Origin: Verrucosispora sioxanthis
GTDB taxonomy: Bacteria > Actinomycetota > Actinomycetes > Mycobacteriales > Micromonosporaceae
Direction: 5' to 3'
NCBI RefSeq assembly: GCF_010560025.1
Contig: NZ_SAIY01000001.1
Location: 310,001-374,000, forward strand
Length of the DNA stretch: 64,000 nucleotides
Position 1 is the first letter of the stretch. Each line of letters begins with the position of its first letter. A program made the position numbers and the translations under genes. This document shows, in pieces, positions 25,281-34,042 of the stretch. The notes beneath the pieces are model-generated. The model made no database searches. It had not been told where the DNA came from and saw only the letters and a list, made by a program, of their open reading frames with translations.

Positions 25281-26323
25281 CGTTCAAGATCGGATCGCAT
25301 CTGGTCGGCACCGGGGAGCGCCCCTTCGTGGTCGCCGAGATGTCCGGCAACCACAACGGCGACCTGGACCGGGCATTGTCCATCGTGGACGCGGTGGCGG
25401 CCAGCGGTGCGCACGCGCTGAAGCTCCAGACGTACCGGCCGGACACCATCACCATCGACGTGGACACGCCGGACTTCCGCATCTCCGGCGGGCACGAGCT
25501 GTGGGGTGGGCAGAACCTGTACCGGCTCTACGAGAAGGCGCACACCCCGTACGAGTGGCACCGGCCGATCTTCGAGCGGGCCCGCGCCCTGGGGCTGACC
25601 GTCTTCTCCTCCCCGTTCGACGCCTCCGCGGTGGAGCTGCTGGAGGAGCTGGACGCCCCGGCGTACAAGATCGCCTCGTCGGAGCTGGTCGACCTGCCGC
25701 TGATCCGGCTGGTGGCGGCCACCGGCAAGCCGATGGTCATCTCGACCGGCATGGCCACGCTTGCCGAGATCGACGCCGCCGTGCGCACCGCCCGCGACGG
25801 CGGTGCGGGTGGGATCATCCTGCTGGCCTGCACCGCCTCCTACCCGGCACCGCCGGCCGACAGCAACCTGCGCCGCATCCCGGTGCTGGCCGACGCGTTC
25901 GGCGTGCCGGTGGGCCTGTCCGACCACACCCCCGGCATCGGGGTGCCGGTCGCCTCGGTGGCGCTCGGCGCCTGCTTCATCGAGAAGCACGTCACGCTGG
26001 ACCGCGCCGACGGCGGGGTGGACTCCGACTTCTCCCTCAACCCGACCGAGTTGGCCGCCCTGGTGGTCGAGTCGGAGCGGGCGTACGCGGCACTGGGCGG
26101 CACGGCGGTCGGGCCGACCCCCGCCGAGCAGGAGGGCCTGCGCTTCCGGCGCTCGCTGTACGTGGTGGCGGACGTGCGGGCCGGAGACGAGGTGACGGTG
26201 CACAACGTCCGCTCGATCCGACCGGCCGGTGGGCTCCCCCCGGTCGAGATCGATCGGGTGCTGGGCCGCCGGTTCACCGCCGACGTGGCCCGTGGCACCG
26301 CACTGAGCTGGGACCTCATCTGA
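25277..26323 (+). CDS. pseI: pseudaminic acid synthase
   Basis: This 348-residue NeuB/PseI-family enzyme condenses PEP with 2,4-diacetamido-2,4,6-trideoxy-altrose to give pseudaminic acid. The sequence has VVAEMSGNHNGDLDRAL, LKLQTY, FSSPFDASAVELLEEL, YKIASSELVDLPLI and ISTGMATLAEI. It also has a C-terminal antifreeze-like SAF domain (about 285-345, RRSLYVVADVRAGDEV). The insertion ELWGGQNLYRLYEKAHTP is more like PseI than NeuB or LegI. It overlaps the glycosyltransferase gene by four bases. The other pse genes lie 5-14 kb downstream, beyond two unrelated transport genes. Confidence 0.92.
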   Translation: MTFKIGSHLVGTGERPFVVAEMSGNHNGDLDRALSIVDAVAASGAHALKLQTYRPDTITIDVDTPDFRISGGHELWGGQNLYRLYEKAHTPYEWHRPIFERARALGLTVFSSPFDASAVELLEELDAPAYKIASSELVDLPLIRLVAATGKPMVISTGMATLAEIDAAVRTARDGGAGGIILLACTASYPAPPADSNLRRIPVLADAFGVPVGLSDHTPGIGVPVASVALGACFIEKHVTLDRADGGVDSDFSLNPTELAALVVESERAYAALGGTAVGPTPAEQEGLRFRRSLYVVADVRAGDEVTVHNVRSIRPAGGLPPVEIDRVLGRRFTADVARGTALSWDLI

Positions 26324-26375
26324 CGGTGCCGGGGCGCGTCGTGACGATCACCGGCGGACGGGTATACCTCTGCGT

Positions 26376-27482
26376 ATGACCTTGGTAGCGGTGACGGCGG
26401 GCCTGGCACTGATCGCCGTGGTGGTGGTCGACGTCTGGCTCACCGTGCTGCATCCGGACGCGGAGGGACCGATCGCCCGTACGGTCCGGCGGCTGGTCTG
26501 GCGCGCCTCGTCGCTGACCGCCGGCCGACGCCGCACGCCGCGCCGCACGCCGCTGGTCTGGGCCGGGCCGGTCCTGGTCACCGGCACGTTCCTCGCCTGG
26601 CTCGGGCCGCTGGTGCTCGGGGTCGCACTCGTCGTCTGGCCGAACCTGGACGGCTACCACCGGGTCGCCGGTTACGGGCCGGCCGGTTTCGTCGACGCCC
26701 TCTACTACGCCACCGGGCTGCTGACCGTGCTCGGCTTCGGCGACCTCACCCCGGACACCGGGCCGCAGAAGCTGTTCGCCGTGACCGCCGCCGCCCTCGG
26801 TTTCGGCTTCTTCGCCGCGCTGGCCACCTATCTCATCGAGCTGATCACCGGGCTGACGGTCCGCAACCGGTTCGCGCTCACCATTCACGACCAGGTTCGC
26901 GGCACCGACGGGGTGGGCCTGCTCGCCCGGAGCCTGACCGACGAGGGGGTCGACGTGGCCCGCGAGCGGTGTACGGCCTGGGCGGCGAGCCTGCGGGAGG
27001 TCGACGACACCGTCCGTCGGTATCCGCTTGTCGCCCTCACCTACCGGCCCCGCCGCCGGGACTACGACATCGAGCCCGCCCTGGAGCAGATCGCCGCGGT
27101 CACCGTCGCGGCCCTGCTGGCCGCCAGGTGCGATCCCTGGCGCGGCCTGCGCCCCCGGGCGGAGGAACTGGCGTACGCCCTGCTGCGCCTTCAGGACACC
27201 ATCGCCAGCCGTTACCTGGGCCGTCATCTGCTGCCGGCGGCCAGCGATCCGGCGGCGGCCGACGCGCATCCCGACGAGGTTCTCCGCCGCGTGCACGCGC
27301 GGCTGGTGGACGATTTGGGGCCCCGGTTCGATCGGCCACCGGACGGCGACAGGTTCGTCGACGAGGTGCTCTCCCGGTCACTGCCGTTCCTCGCGGCGCT
27401 GCGCGGCTGGTCGGTGCTCGGGGTCACCCGCGACGGACCACCGATCGGGGTGGCCCGGCCGGACGAGCCGGAGCGGCCTTGA
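26376..27482 (+). CDS. two-TM potassium channel protein
   Basis: The 368-residue protein has a first hydrophobic segment at 1-22, then TM segments around 55-90 and 140-165. They flank a pore loop with the selectivity motif TVLGFGDLTP, which matches the T-x-G-[FY]-G-D filter of Ion_trans_2 channels. The C-terminal 200 residues are cytoplasmic, helical and without a clear RCK domain. A -10-like TATACC lies only 10-15 bases before the ATG, so the message may be almost leaderless. It does not look related to the polysaccharide genes. Confidence 0.85.
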   Translation: MTLVAVTAGLALIAVVVVDVWLTVLHPDAEGPIARTVRRLVWRASSLTAGRRRTPRRTPLVWAGPVLVTGTFLAWLGPLVLGVALVVWPNLDGYHRVAGYGPAGFVDALYYATGLLTVLGFGDLTPDTGPQKLFAVTAAALGFGFFAALATYLIELITGLTVRNRFALTIHDQVRGTDGVGLLARSLTDEGVDVARERCTAWAASLREVDDTVRRYPLVALTYRPRRRDYDIEPALEQIAAVTVAALLAARCDPWRGLRPRAEELAYALLRLQDTIASRYLGRHLLPAASDPAAADAHPDEVLRRVHARLVDDLGPRFDRPPDGDRFVDEVLSRSLPFLAALRGWSVLGVTRDGPPIGVARPDEPERP

Positions 27483-27508
27483 CGCACGAAGCATGCTTCG
27501 TGAATAAT
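27479..27508 (+). promoter_or_regulatory. promoter with an 18-bp palindrome filling the spacer (TerC gene)
   Basis: TTGACG (27479-27484) and AATAAT (27503-27508) fit -35 and -10 boxes with an 18-bp spacer. The whole spacer is the perfect palindrome CACGAAGCATGCTTCGTG (27485-27502). The -35 box overlaps the stop codon of the channel gene. A repressor or an activator of the DNA-twisting type could bind between the boxes. Confidence 0.7.
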
Positions 27509-27509
27509 G

Positions 27510-27655
27510 GTGCGTAGTTCGAGGGGGAGTACCCGACGCACTGCGCGCCACCGTCAGTACGGGCCCGGCCCATCCGGGCCCCGGTGGCGCGGCCACCACA
27601 CCGGTGGCCGGGGAGACCTTCGTCCCGCGACGCCGGACGCCGCGTCCGGCCGGAC
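27510..27655 (+). promoter_or_regulatory. yybP-ykoY (manganese) riboswitch
   Basis: The leader contains GTTCGAGGGGGAGTACCC, then ACCGTCAGTACG, and GGCCGGGGAGACCTTCGTCC, the conserved halves of the yybP-ykoY motif in its actinobacterial form. A hairpin CCGGACG-CCG-CGTCCGG (27633-27649) follows and sits just before the ribosome site GAGAGG, a likely expression platform acting on translation. The motif senses Mn2+ and is commonly found before TerC-family genes. Confidence 0.88.
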
Positions 27656-27669
27656 GAGAGGTCTTTCCG

Positions 27670-28617
27670 GTGTCTGTCTCCTGGTGGGTCTGGGCCCTGC
27701 TGATGCTGGCGATCGCCGTGATGCTGGCGATCGACCTGTTCCTGCACCGTGACAACCACGTCATCGGCTTCCGCGAGGCCGCGACCTGGTCGGGCATCTG
27801 GATCGCCGCCGGCCTGCTGTTCGGGGTGGTCCTGTGGGCGTGGCAGGGCGGTGACGTGGCCGGCACCTACTTCGCCGGCTATCTGATCGAGAAGGCGCTG
27901 TCCATCGACAACGTGTTCGTCTTCGCGATGATCTTCACCTACTTCGCGGTTCCCGCCGCGTACCAGCACAAGGTCCTGTTCTGGGGCGTCATCGGTGCGC
28001 TGGTGTTCCGGTTCGTGTTCATCTTCGTCGGCGCGGAACTGCTGGAGACGTTCTTCTGGACCGCGTACCTGTTCGGTGCGTTCCTCATCGTGACCGCCTA
28101 CAAGATGGCGTTCCAACACGGCGAGCAGACCCCGCCGGACCGCAACCCGGTGGTGCGCCTGGTACGCCGTCTCGTGCCGACCGATCCGGCGTACCACGGC
28201 GACCGGTTCTTCACGAGGATCAACGGCAGGAGGGTCGCGACCCTGCTGTTCGTGGTCCTGATCGCGGTCGAGACCACCGATCTGATCTTCGCGGTCGACT
28301 CGGTCGCGGCGATCCTCGCCATCACCACCAGCACGTTCATCGTGTGGACCGCGAACGCGTTCGCGATCCTCGGGTTGCGCAGCCTGTACTTCTGCCTCGC
28401 CGGCCTGCTCCGCCGCTTCGTGCACCTGCACTACGGCCTGGCGGTGCTGCTGGCCTTCGCCGGGGTCAAGCTCATCCTGTCCGAGACCCCGGTCGGCAAG
28501 CTGCCCATCCCGGTCACCCTGGGCGTCATCGTGGCGACGATCGCGGTGTCCATCGCCTGGAGCCTGCGCAGCACCAGCTCGCGCCCGGAGACGCCGGAGC
28601 CCGCACGACTTCCCTGA
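27670..28617 (+). CDS. TerC-family (Alx-like) integral membrane protein
   Basis: The product is 315 residues from the GTG at 27670, supported by GAGAGG upstream. About nine membrane spans carry the family motifs FAGYLIEKALSIDNVFVFAMIF (about 74-95) and VETTDLIFAVDSVAAILAI, whose acidic residues are thought to bind metal. The family includes manganese exporters, and a Mn-type riboswitch in the leader supports Mn2+ efflux here. The palindromic promoter suggests a second, transcriptional layer of control. It converges on the PPTase-like gene with only 10 bp between stops. Confidence 0.92.
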   Translation: MSVSWWVWALLMLAIAVMLAIDLFLHRDNHVIGFREAATWSGIWIAAGLLFGVVLWAWQGGDVAGTYFAGYLIEKALSIDNVFVFAMIFTYFAVPAAYQHKVLFWGVIGALVFRFVFIFVGAELLETFFWTAYLFGAFLIVTAYKMAFQHGEQTPPDRNPVVRLVRRLVPTDPAYHGDRFFTRINGRRVATLLFVVLIAVETTDLIFAVDSVAAILAITTSTFIVWTANAFAILGLRSLYFCLAGLLRRFVHLHYGLAVLLAFAGVKLILSETPVGKLPIPVTLGVIVATIAVSIAWSLRSTSSRPETPEPARLP

Positions 28618-28627
28618 TGGTGCGGTC

Positions 28628-29125
28628 TCAACCGGCGCCGGACACCGCAATATCCGGGAAAGTGCCCGACTCCCGCTCGATGGGGGTGGCGGGGGTGAAG
28701 GCGACGGTGACGACCAGGTCGTCCAGCGGCAGGGTGCGCCACAGCCAGGCGGTGCCGGGCGGCACCTCCAGGCCGTGCCGGTGCCACCAGGTGGCCACCG
28801 GCACGTCGGCGAGCTTGGCCAGACACTCGACGCGGGTCCACCGGCCCCAGAAGTCGGTGGACCCGAACCGGCGGGCCAGCGCGGGGGGTAGCGCAGCGGC
28901 GGCCCGCTCGGCGTCGATCGCGACCCGCCAGCCGGGCACCGGCGGGGCGTACCAGCCGACACAACGTCCGTCGCCGAGATGGCTGCGGGTGACGGCGGCA
29001 CCGGAGTCGGCCACCGCCGCCACCCGCAGGTGTCGTGGCGCGGCGGCGAGCAGGGCGGAGACCTGTTGTCCCGCACCTTCGTAGGTGCGGGACAACGGGT
29101 GCGGCGGATCAGATCGAGGCGGCAC
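28628..29125 (-). CDS. 4'-phosphopantetheinyl transferase-like protein
   Basis: The 165-residue product is short for the family but keeps two blocks. VAIDAERAAAALPP corresponds to the Mg-binding G-[IV]-D-x-E region, and FWGRWTRVECLAKL corresponds to the W-x(2)-[KR]-E-x(3)-K helix. It would transfer phosphopantetheine from CoA to a carrier protein. An ACP gene lies in the same operon three genes upstream, which strengthens the call. The GTG start overlaps the SDR stop by 17 bp. Catalytic spacing is not fully canonical, so activity is not certain. Confidence 0.7.
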   Translation of the reverse strand: MPPRSDPPHPLSRTYEGAGQQVSALLAAAPRHLRVAAVADSGAAVTRSHLGDGRCVGWYAPPVPGWRVAIDAERAAAALPPALARRFGSTDFWGRWTRVECLAKLADVPVATWWHRHGLEVPPGTAWLWRTLPLDDLVVTVAFTPATPIERESGTFPDIAVSGAG

Positions 29126-29867
29126 CGTCGACCACGATGACCTGGCCGTTGATGTTCGTCTGGTCGCGCAGCAGCAGCCGCACCACCGGCACCACCTCCT
29201 CCGGCTCGGTCAGCTGACCGGTCGGCGTACGGCGCACGATCTGGTCGAGCTGGGTCTGGCCGAGCACCGCCGACATCTCCGAGGCGAAGAAGCCCGGCGC
29301 CACCGCGTTGACCAGTACCCGCCCGCCCAGTTCCCGGGCCAGCGAGCGGGTCGCCGCGTCCATCCCGCCCTTGGTGGCGGAGTACGCCACCAGACCCGGG
29401 AAGCCGCGCTGCGCGCAGATCGAGGTGATGTTGACGATCCGCCCACGCCGCCCCTGGGCCAGCATCCGCCGCACGACCAGCCGGGTGAGCTGCAACGGTG
29501 CGGTCAGGTTGGTCTCGATGATCCGGGCGATGTCGGCGGTGGCGGTGTGTACGTGCAGCGAGTCCTGCCCGACGGCCGCGTTGTTCACCAGGCCGTCGAT
29601 CGGACCGAGCCGCTCCTCGGCCGACCGGACGAACGCCTGCGCGGCGGCGAGGTCGGTCACGTCGACCGAGCCGACGTGGGTCCGCTCGGGGTGGGCGTCG
29701 GCGAGCTTGGCCAACTCGGGTGTGACGGTACGGGCGAAGGCCGCTACCTTCAGGCCCGAATCGAGCAGGTCGGTGACGATGGCGAGGCCGAGGCCGCGGG
29801 ATCCGCCCGAAACCAGCACCACGGAGCTGGGCGGTACGGGCCGGGCGAGGGTGGTGGGGTCAGACAT
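29109..29867 (-). CDS. short-chain dehydrogenase, 3-oxoacyl-ACP reductase-like
   Basis: This 252-residue classical SDR has the nucleotide motif SGGSRGLG (about 20-27), NNAAV (about 92-96), catalytic Ser in NITSICAQRG and Tyr/Lys in YSATKGG. The C-terminal GFFASEMS and INGQVIVVDGAAS match FabG-like proteins. In this operon it would reduce an acyl-ACP intermediate, for example acetoacetyl- to 3-hydroxybutyryl-ACP. That substrate is inferred from the ACP and ligase genes beside it. It overlaps the ligase gene by 8 bp. Confidence 0.88.
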   Translation of the reverse strand: MSDPTTLARPVPPSSVVLVSGGSRGLGLAIVTDLLDSGLKVAAFARTVTPELAKLADAHPERTHVGSVDVTDLAAAQAFVRSAEERLGPIDGLVNNAAVGQDSLHVHTATADIARIIETNLTAPLQLTRLVVRRMLAQGRRGRIVNITSICAQRGFPGLVAYSATKGGMDAATRSLARELGGRVLVNAVAPGFFASEMSAVLGQTQLDQIVRRTPTGQLTEPEEVVPVVRLLLRDQTNINGQVIVVDGAASI

Positions 29868-31110
29868 CGCTCTTCAGGGTCTCCTTGACGGGAATTTCGG
29901 TCAGCACACGGATCCGCCGCGGGACCGCGTACTCGGGCAGCTGGTCGGCGCACCAGCGCACCAACGTCGCCTCGTCCAACTTGGCGCCTGCGGTCGGTAC
30001 CACCTCGGCCACGACCATGTGGCCGAGCAGCGGGGCACGCCGACCGGTGACCCGGGCCCAGGCCACCTGCGGATGCGCGGTCAGCACGTCACGGACCACA
30101 CCGGCGGAGACCTTGCTGCCACCGACGTTGATCTCGTCAGCGTCGAGCCGACCGGTGATCAGCACCCGGTCACCGCTCACCTGCGCCCGGTCCCCGGTGC
30201 GAACCGGACCGTCCAGCCCGGCGCCGTGGTACGGCGAGGTGATCACCAGCTCCCCGTCACGCACCCCGATCGTGGGACGGCCCGGAGCTGCCCGGTCCAG
30301 CCAGTCCACCGGAAACCCGGCCCGCCCGTCGTGCACCACGATGGCCGCGCCGACCTCGGAGGAGGCGTAGATCCAGGAGATCCGGGCCGCCGGGAACACC
30401 TCCCGCAACCGGTCCAGGATGGTCTGGTCGACCGGTTCGCCGCCGAGGGTCAGCTGACGCAGCGGCACCCGGGCCAGCCCGGCCGGGTCGCGGTGCAGGG
30501 CCCGCCGCCAGAAGGTGGGGGTGCCGGAGGCGGCGTCCACACCGTGCTCGGCCGCCAGTGCCGGCCAGTCGTCGAGCTGGTCCGGTTCCACCACCACCAG
30601 GTGCTGCCCCGGCTGGGTCAGCGACAGCGTGACCACCTGCCACCAGGCGTACGTGCCGGGGGCGTACGGGCAGAGCCAGGTCCGCGCCGGCTGCTGCCCC
30701 CGCACGGTGGTGAGCGATTCGAGGGTGTGCCCCACCCGCTTGGGACGACCGGTGGAGCCGGAGGTCAGCAGCCACAGCCGACCGGGCTCGGCGGCCCGCG
30801 CCGCGGGCGCCGTCGCGTCCCCGGCCGTCGGGGCGTCCAGCTCGGTGACCGCGAACCCGGCGTCGCGCAGTTCCGCGCGCATCGCCGCGTCGACCCGGCT
30901 TGCGGTGCTGAGCAGCAGCTCGGTGCCGTGCACGGCGTGGTGCCGGGCGGCGGCGAGCGCGTACCGGGCCGAGTGGGCCAGCGCGGCGACGGGCTCCGGC
31001 AGAGTCAGCTCCGGCAGGTCACGCCAGGTCAGCGTGGCACCGTCGACGACGATCCGGTTGTCCGCCCCCGCCGGATGGACGGGGGCCGGCGCGGCGGTCT
31101 CGACGCTCAC
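29860..31110 (-). CDS. AMP-dependent acyl ligase (acyl-ACP/CoA synthetase-like)
   Basis: The product has 416 residues, shorter than the usual 500-550 of the ANL family because the N-terminal region is reduced. Visible motifs are the phosphate loop LLTSGSTGRPKRVGHT, IYASSEVGAA, TGDRAQV, the hinge ITGRLDADEINVGGSKVS and a C-terminal PVKETLKSD with the late catalytic Lys. It should activate a carboxylic acid as acyl-AMP and load it onto the ACP encoded just upstream. The ACP stop overlaps its GTG start by four bases. The acid is unknown. Confidence 0.88.
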   Translation of the reverse strand: MSVETAAPAPVHPAGADNRIVVDGATLTWRDLPELTLPEPVAALAHSARYALAAARHHAVHGTELLLSTASRVDAAMRAELRDAGFAVTELDAPTAGDATAPAARAAEPGRLWLLTSGSTGRPKRVGHTLESLTTVRGQQPARTWLCPYAPGTYAWWQVVTLSLTQPGQHLVVVEPDQLDDWPALAAEHGVDAASGTPTFWRRALHRDPAGLARVPLRQLTLGGEPVDQTILDRLREVFPAARISWIYASSEVGAAIVVHDGRAGFPVDWLDRAAPGRPTIGVRDGELVITSPYHGAGLDGPVRTGDRAQVSGDRVLITGRLDADEINVGGSKVSAGVVRDVLTAHPQVAWARVTGRRAPLLGHMVVAEVVPTAGAKLDEATLVRWCADQLPEYAVPRRIRVLTEIPVKETLKSDV

Positions 31111-31358
31111 TGCCGCTGCAACTCGACGAGGAAGTCCAGCACGTCGCCGACGGTGGCGATCCGGCGCAGCCCGGGAGCGTCGAAGTTCAACTCCTCCCCC
31201 GTGGCGTCCTCGACGCGCAGCGCCAACTCGGAGAAGTCCAGCGACCGGAAACCGACCTCGCGCAGATCGGCGGCGTCGTCGGCGGGCAACGCCTTGCCCT
31301 GGTTCTTGAGAACCTCGCCCATGAGGTCGCGAATCTGCGCCCGACTCAATTCCTTCAT
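31107..31358 (-). CDS. acyl carrier protein
   Basis: This 83-residue acidic carrier protein has the phosphopantetheine Ser39 in VGFRSLDFSEL. The canonical D-S-L is R-S-L here, a noticeable variation. The helix DVLDFLVEL closes the domain. It is first in a four-gene minus-strand operon: ACP, acyl-AMP ligase, SDR, PPTase-like. It starts 27 bp from the divergent pseH-like gene. The operon can load, reduce and present an acyl group; a role in decorating the pseudaminic acid polymer is inferred from location. Confidence 0.9.
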   Translation of the reverse strand: MKELSRAQIRDLMGEVLKNQGKALPADDAADLREVGFRSLDFSELALRVEDATGEELNFDAPGLRRIATVGDVLDFLVELQRQ

Positions 31359-31385
31359 GCGGCGGAGTGTACAGCCAGGTGAATC

Positions 31386-31946
31386 GTGATTAGGGTGCCC
31401 GGTGACCAGGTAAACGGAGCGGAAAGCGAGCGGTACGTGTTGCGTGACGCCACCGAGGACGACGTTAACCTGATGTTGTCCTGGCGTAATCAGGAAATCA
31501 ACCGACAGGTCAGCAAGACCAGTCACGTCATCACCGTCGAGGAGCACCGACGGTGGTGGTCGGCGGTCCGTCAGGACCCCACCCGCCGGGTGCTGACCTA
31601 CCTGCGCGACGGCGTACCCAGCGGCGCGGTCAGCTACTTCGACCTGCGGATGTCCGGCCCGCGTACCGGCGGTTGGGGCTTCTACCTGGACGCCGAGGGG
31701 CTGGCCGAGCGGGGTGACACGCTGCCGGCCTGGCTGGAGGTGATGCGGGAGGCGGTCGACCACGCCTTCGACGTGCTGGCCCTGGACCGGCTCGACGGCG
31801 AGGTGCTCGCCCACAACACGGCGGTGCGCCAGATGAACCGTCGCTTCCGTTTTGTCGAGGGGCCCGGTCGTCAGGAGACGCACGACGGCCGGGAAATCAC
31901 CGTCATCCCCATTTCCCTGGAGCGCGCCAACCGCCGCGTTCGCTGA
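31386..31946 (+). CDS. pseH: GNAT N-acetyltransferase, PseH-like
   Basis: The 186-residue GNAT protein has LRDATEDDVNLMLSWRNQEI, the substrate-side opening seen in PseH. It also has EEHRRWW and a C-terminal VLAHNTAVRQMNRRFRFVEG acyl-CoA region. PseH acetylates the 4-amino group of UDP-4-amino-4,6-dideoxy-AltNAc. With pseB, pseC, pseF, pseG and pseI nearby, this supplies the missing step. The start is uncertain: GTG at 31386, 31395 or 31437. The very short gap to the divergent ACP gene favours an inner start or overlapping promoters. An acyl-ACP donor instead of acetyl-CoA is conceivable. Confidence 0.78.
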   Translation: MIRVPGDQVNGAESERYVLRDATEDDVNLMLSWRNQEINRQVSKTSHVITVEEHRRWWSAVRQDPTRRVLTYLRDGVPSGAVSYFDLRMSGPRTGGWGFYLDAEGLAERGDTLPAWLEVMREAVDHAFDVLALDRLDGEVLAHNTAVRQMNRRFRFVEGPGRQETHDGREITVIPISLERANRRVR

Positions 31947-32014
31947 TTCTTGGCATTCCGTCCACGCATTGTTCACGTGGCCGACGGGTTGCGTTGGCCG
32001 TTACTGCGGGATTG

Positions 32015-33774
32015 TCACCGACGCCGCCACGCGGCCCACTGCCGCTGCGGGTCGCCGCCCAGCCGGACGAAGCCGTACCGCGCGCCGTCCCAGTCGCCGG
32101 GCTCGCCGGGCGCCCAGCGGGCGAAGACCACCTCCGCCTCGGCCGGCGGCCGGTCCCGGAACCACGGCACCTCGGTCCAGGTGACCTGGTGGCTGAGGTT
32201 GAACCGGAGCTGGTAGGGCACGCCGATGGAGGCGGCGACCCGCTCCGGTGCGCGGACCCCAGCCCGGTCACGCTGGGCACGGGTGTGCCGGCCGCCGCCA
32301 GCGGGCGGATCAACCGCTGCGTGATCACCTGCATGGTCGCCACGTTGACCACGACCAGCGCGGCGAGCACGACCGCCAGCAGGCCGGTGCGCGCGGCCGG
32401 CCGGCGGATCGCCAGCACGAGCACCAGCAGCAGGCAACCGGCGACCCCGATCGCGGAGCCGACCAGGGGACGCATCTGTCGCCACCCGTCGGTCAGGGCC
32501 ATCAGGTCCGGCGCGCTGAACCCACCCCAGCGCAGCCGCGCGCCCCGGGCCTCGGCGTGGTCCAGGCGAAGCCGGATCAGTGTCCCGCCCACCACCAGCA
32601 GCAGCACGGTGACCCCGACCCGGCGCAGCAGCGGACGGTACGCCGCGCCGAACAGCAGCCCGACGCCGACCAGCAGCCAGAACGGGGCGAACACCTGCAC
32701 GTAGCGGGCGTAGATGGCGTCCGGTACCCGGTCCGGCACACCGGCCAGGACGACCTCCGCGCCGACGGCGACGCCCACAGTGGTCAGCAGGGCCATCCCG
32801 AGCGTCCACCTGGCGGCGTCACCGCCCCGGCGACACACCCTGGTCACCGCCTCGGCACCGGCCAGCCCGGCCAGCCCGAAGGTGACCACCGTCAGGTACC
32901 ACAGCTGCGTACCGACCGACGCCAGCACCTGCGACAGGCCGCGGACCGAGGTGAGCGCCCGTACGGCGTTGCCACTGGCCGGGTTGCCGAGCAGGTGCAC
33001 CGTGTCGCCGAGCAGTCGTACTCCCGCCTCGTTGCCCAGCGCCGCGACCGCCACCGGCAGCACCGCCGCCAGCAGCGGCACCGGGCCCAGCCGACGGCGG
33101 ACGAGAAGTGCCAGGGCCAGCAGCGCGGATCCGGCGACGACCACCACGCCGCGCGAGTGCACCAGGTGGGCCGCGCCGGCCAGGGCACCGCACACCGCCG
33201 CGGCGACCGGCCCGGGTCGGTCGACCAGCCGGTGCACGGCGAGCAGCCAGGCCAGCAGCAGCGGCCCGAGCACCGCGTCGGTCATCGCCACCGTGGCGTG
33301 GAAGGCCACCGCCGGCAAGGTCGCCGCGCCGACCGCCGCCGCCAGCGCCGGACCGGATCGCAGCCCCAACAGCCGGCGACCGAGCAGGTACGCCAACGGC
33401 AGGACCGTCGCGTTCAGCGCCGCGTTGATCACCCGTACCAGCAGGTAGGTGTCGAGGAACTCCCGGTCCAGCAGGAAGGCCGGCGCGATCAGCAGCGGGT
33501 AGCCGATCCGGCGCAGGGTCTCGTTCTCACTGCTGAACCCCCCGGGACCGCCGGCCAGGGCGCGTGCGGTGTTGAGGTAGCTGTCCTCGTCGGTGTGCGC
33601 GAACGGCATGCTGGCGTGGCGGGCCAACCAGATCCGCCACGCGGTCGCCAGCAGCCAGCCGCCGACCAGCAGCAGGGGCAGCAACCAGCGGCGACGGTCG
33701 GGCCAGGCCGCTGCCCGCCGGTCCACCGGCCCGTCCGGGTCCTCGGCCCGGATCGTCTCGGCTTCGACGGTCAT
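32015..33774 (-). CDS. GT-C type membrane glycosyltransferase-like protein, one apparent frameshift
   Basis: The start is at the ATG at 33774, behind GGGAGGAA. About eleven membrane spans follow a first periplasmic loop with HTDEDSYLNTARAL, which resembles the acidic catalytic loop of ArnT/PMT-type GT-C enzymes. The main frame reads to VPSVTGLG near 32262. The next frame then gives RAPERVAASIGVPYQLRFNL, VTWTEVPWFRDRP and the stop at 32015. Adding one G to the run at 32257-32260 joins them into about 586 residues. It would glycosylate at the outer membrane face with a lipid-linked sugar. It is divergent from pseB. Confidence 0.68.
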
Positions 33775-33942
33775 TGTTTCCTCCCACGACACGGCCGGGC
33801 CGGCAGCCGCCGTCCGAACGCGCCACGGTTCCCGGTCGGGTCGAGACGCTAACGGCCCGGTCGACGCAGGTCGGCGGGCACGCCGCGACGACGGCAGGTG
33901 TTCGCCAACCGGGTGCCGGCCATTCACCGCCGCACGGCACGT

Positions 33943-33972
33943 GGTTAACCGCAGGGCTCGGGCCCGTTAACC
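33943..33972. promoter_or_regulatory. paired GTTAAC boxes upstream of pseB
   Basis: GGTTAACC (33943-33950, a perfect palindrome) is followed by CGTTAACCC at 33965-33973, with centres 22 bp apart (two helical turns). They lie about 70-100 bp before the pseB start in a 268-bp divergent region. Two phased sites suggest a regulator controlling pseB and possibly the divergent membrane glycosyltransferase. Confidence 0.45.
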
Positions 33973-34042
33973 CGCCGCGTCTAGCGTTCCCACCCGGCCG
34001 GCCCAGGCCGACCGCGAATCCGACACACACGGGAGCACCAAG

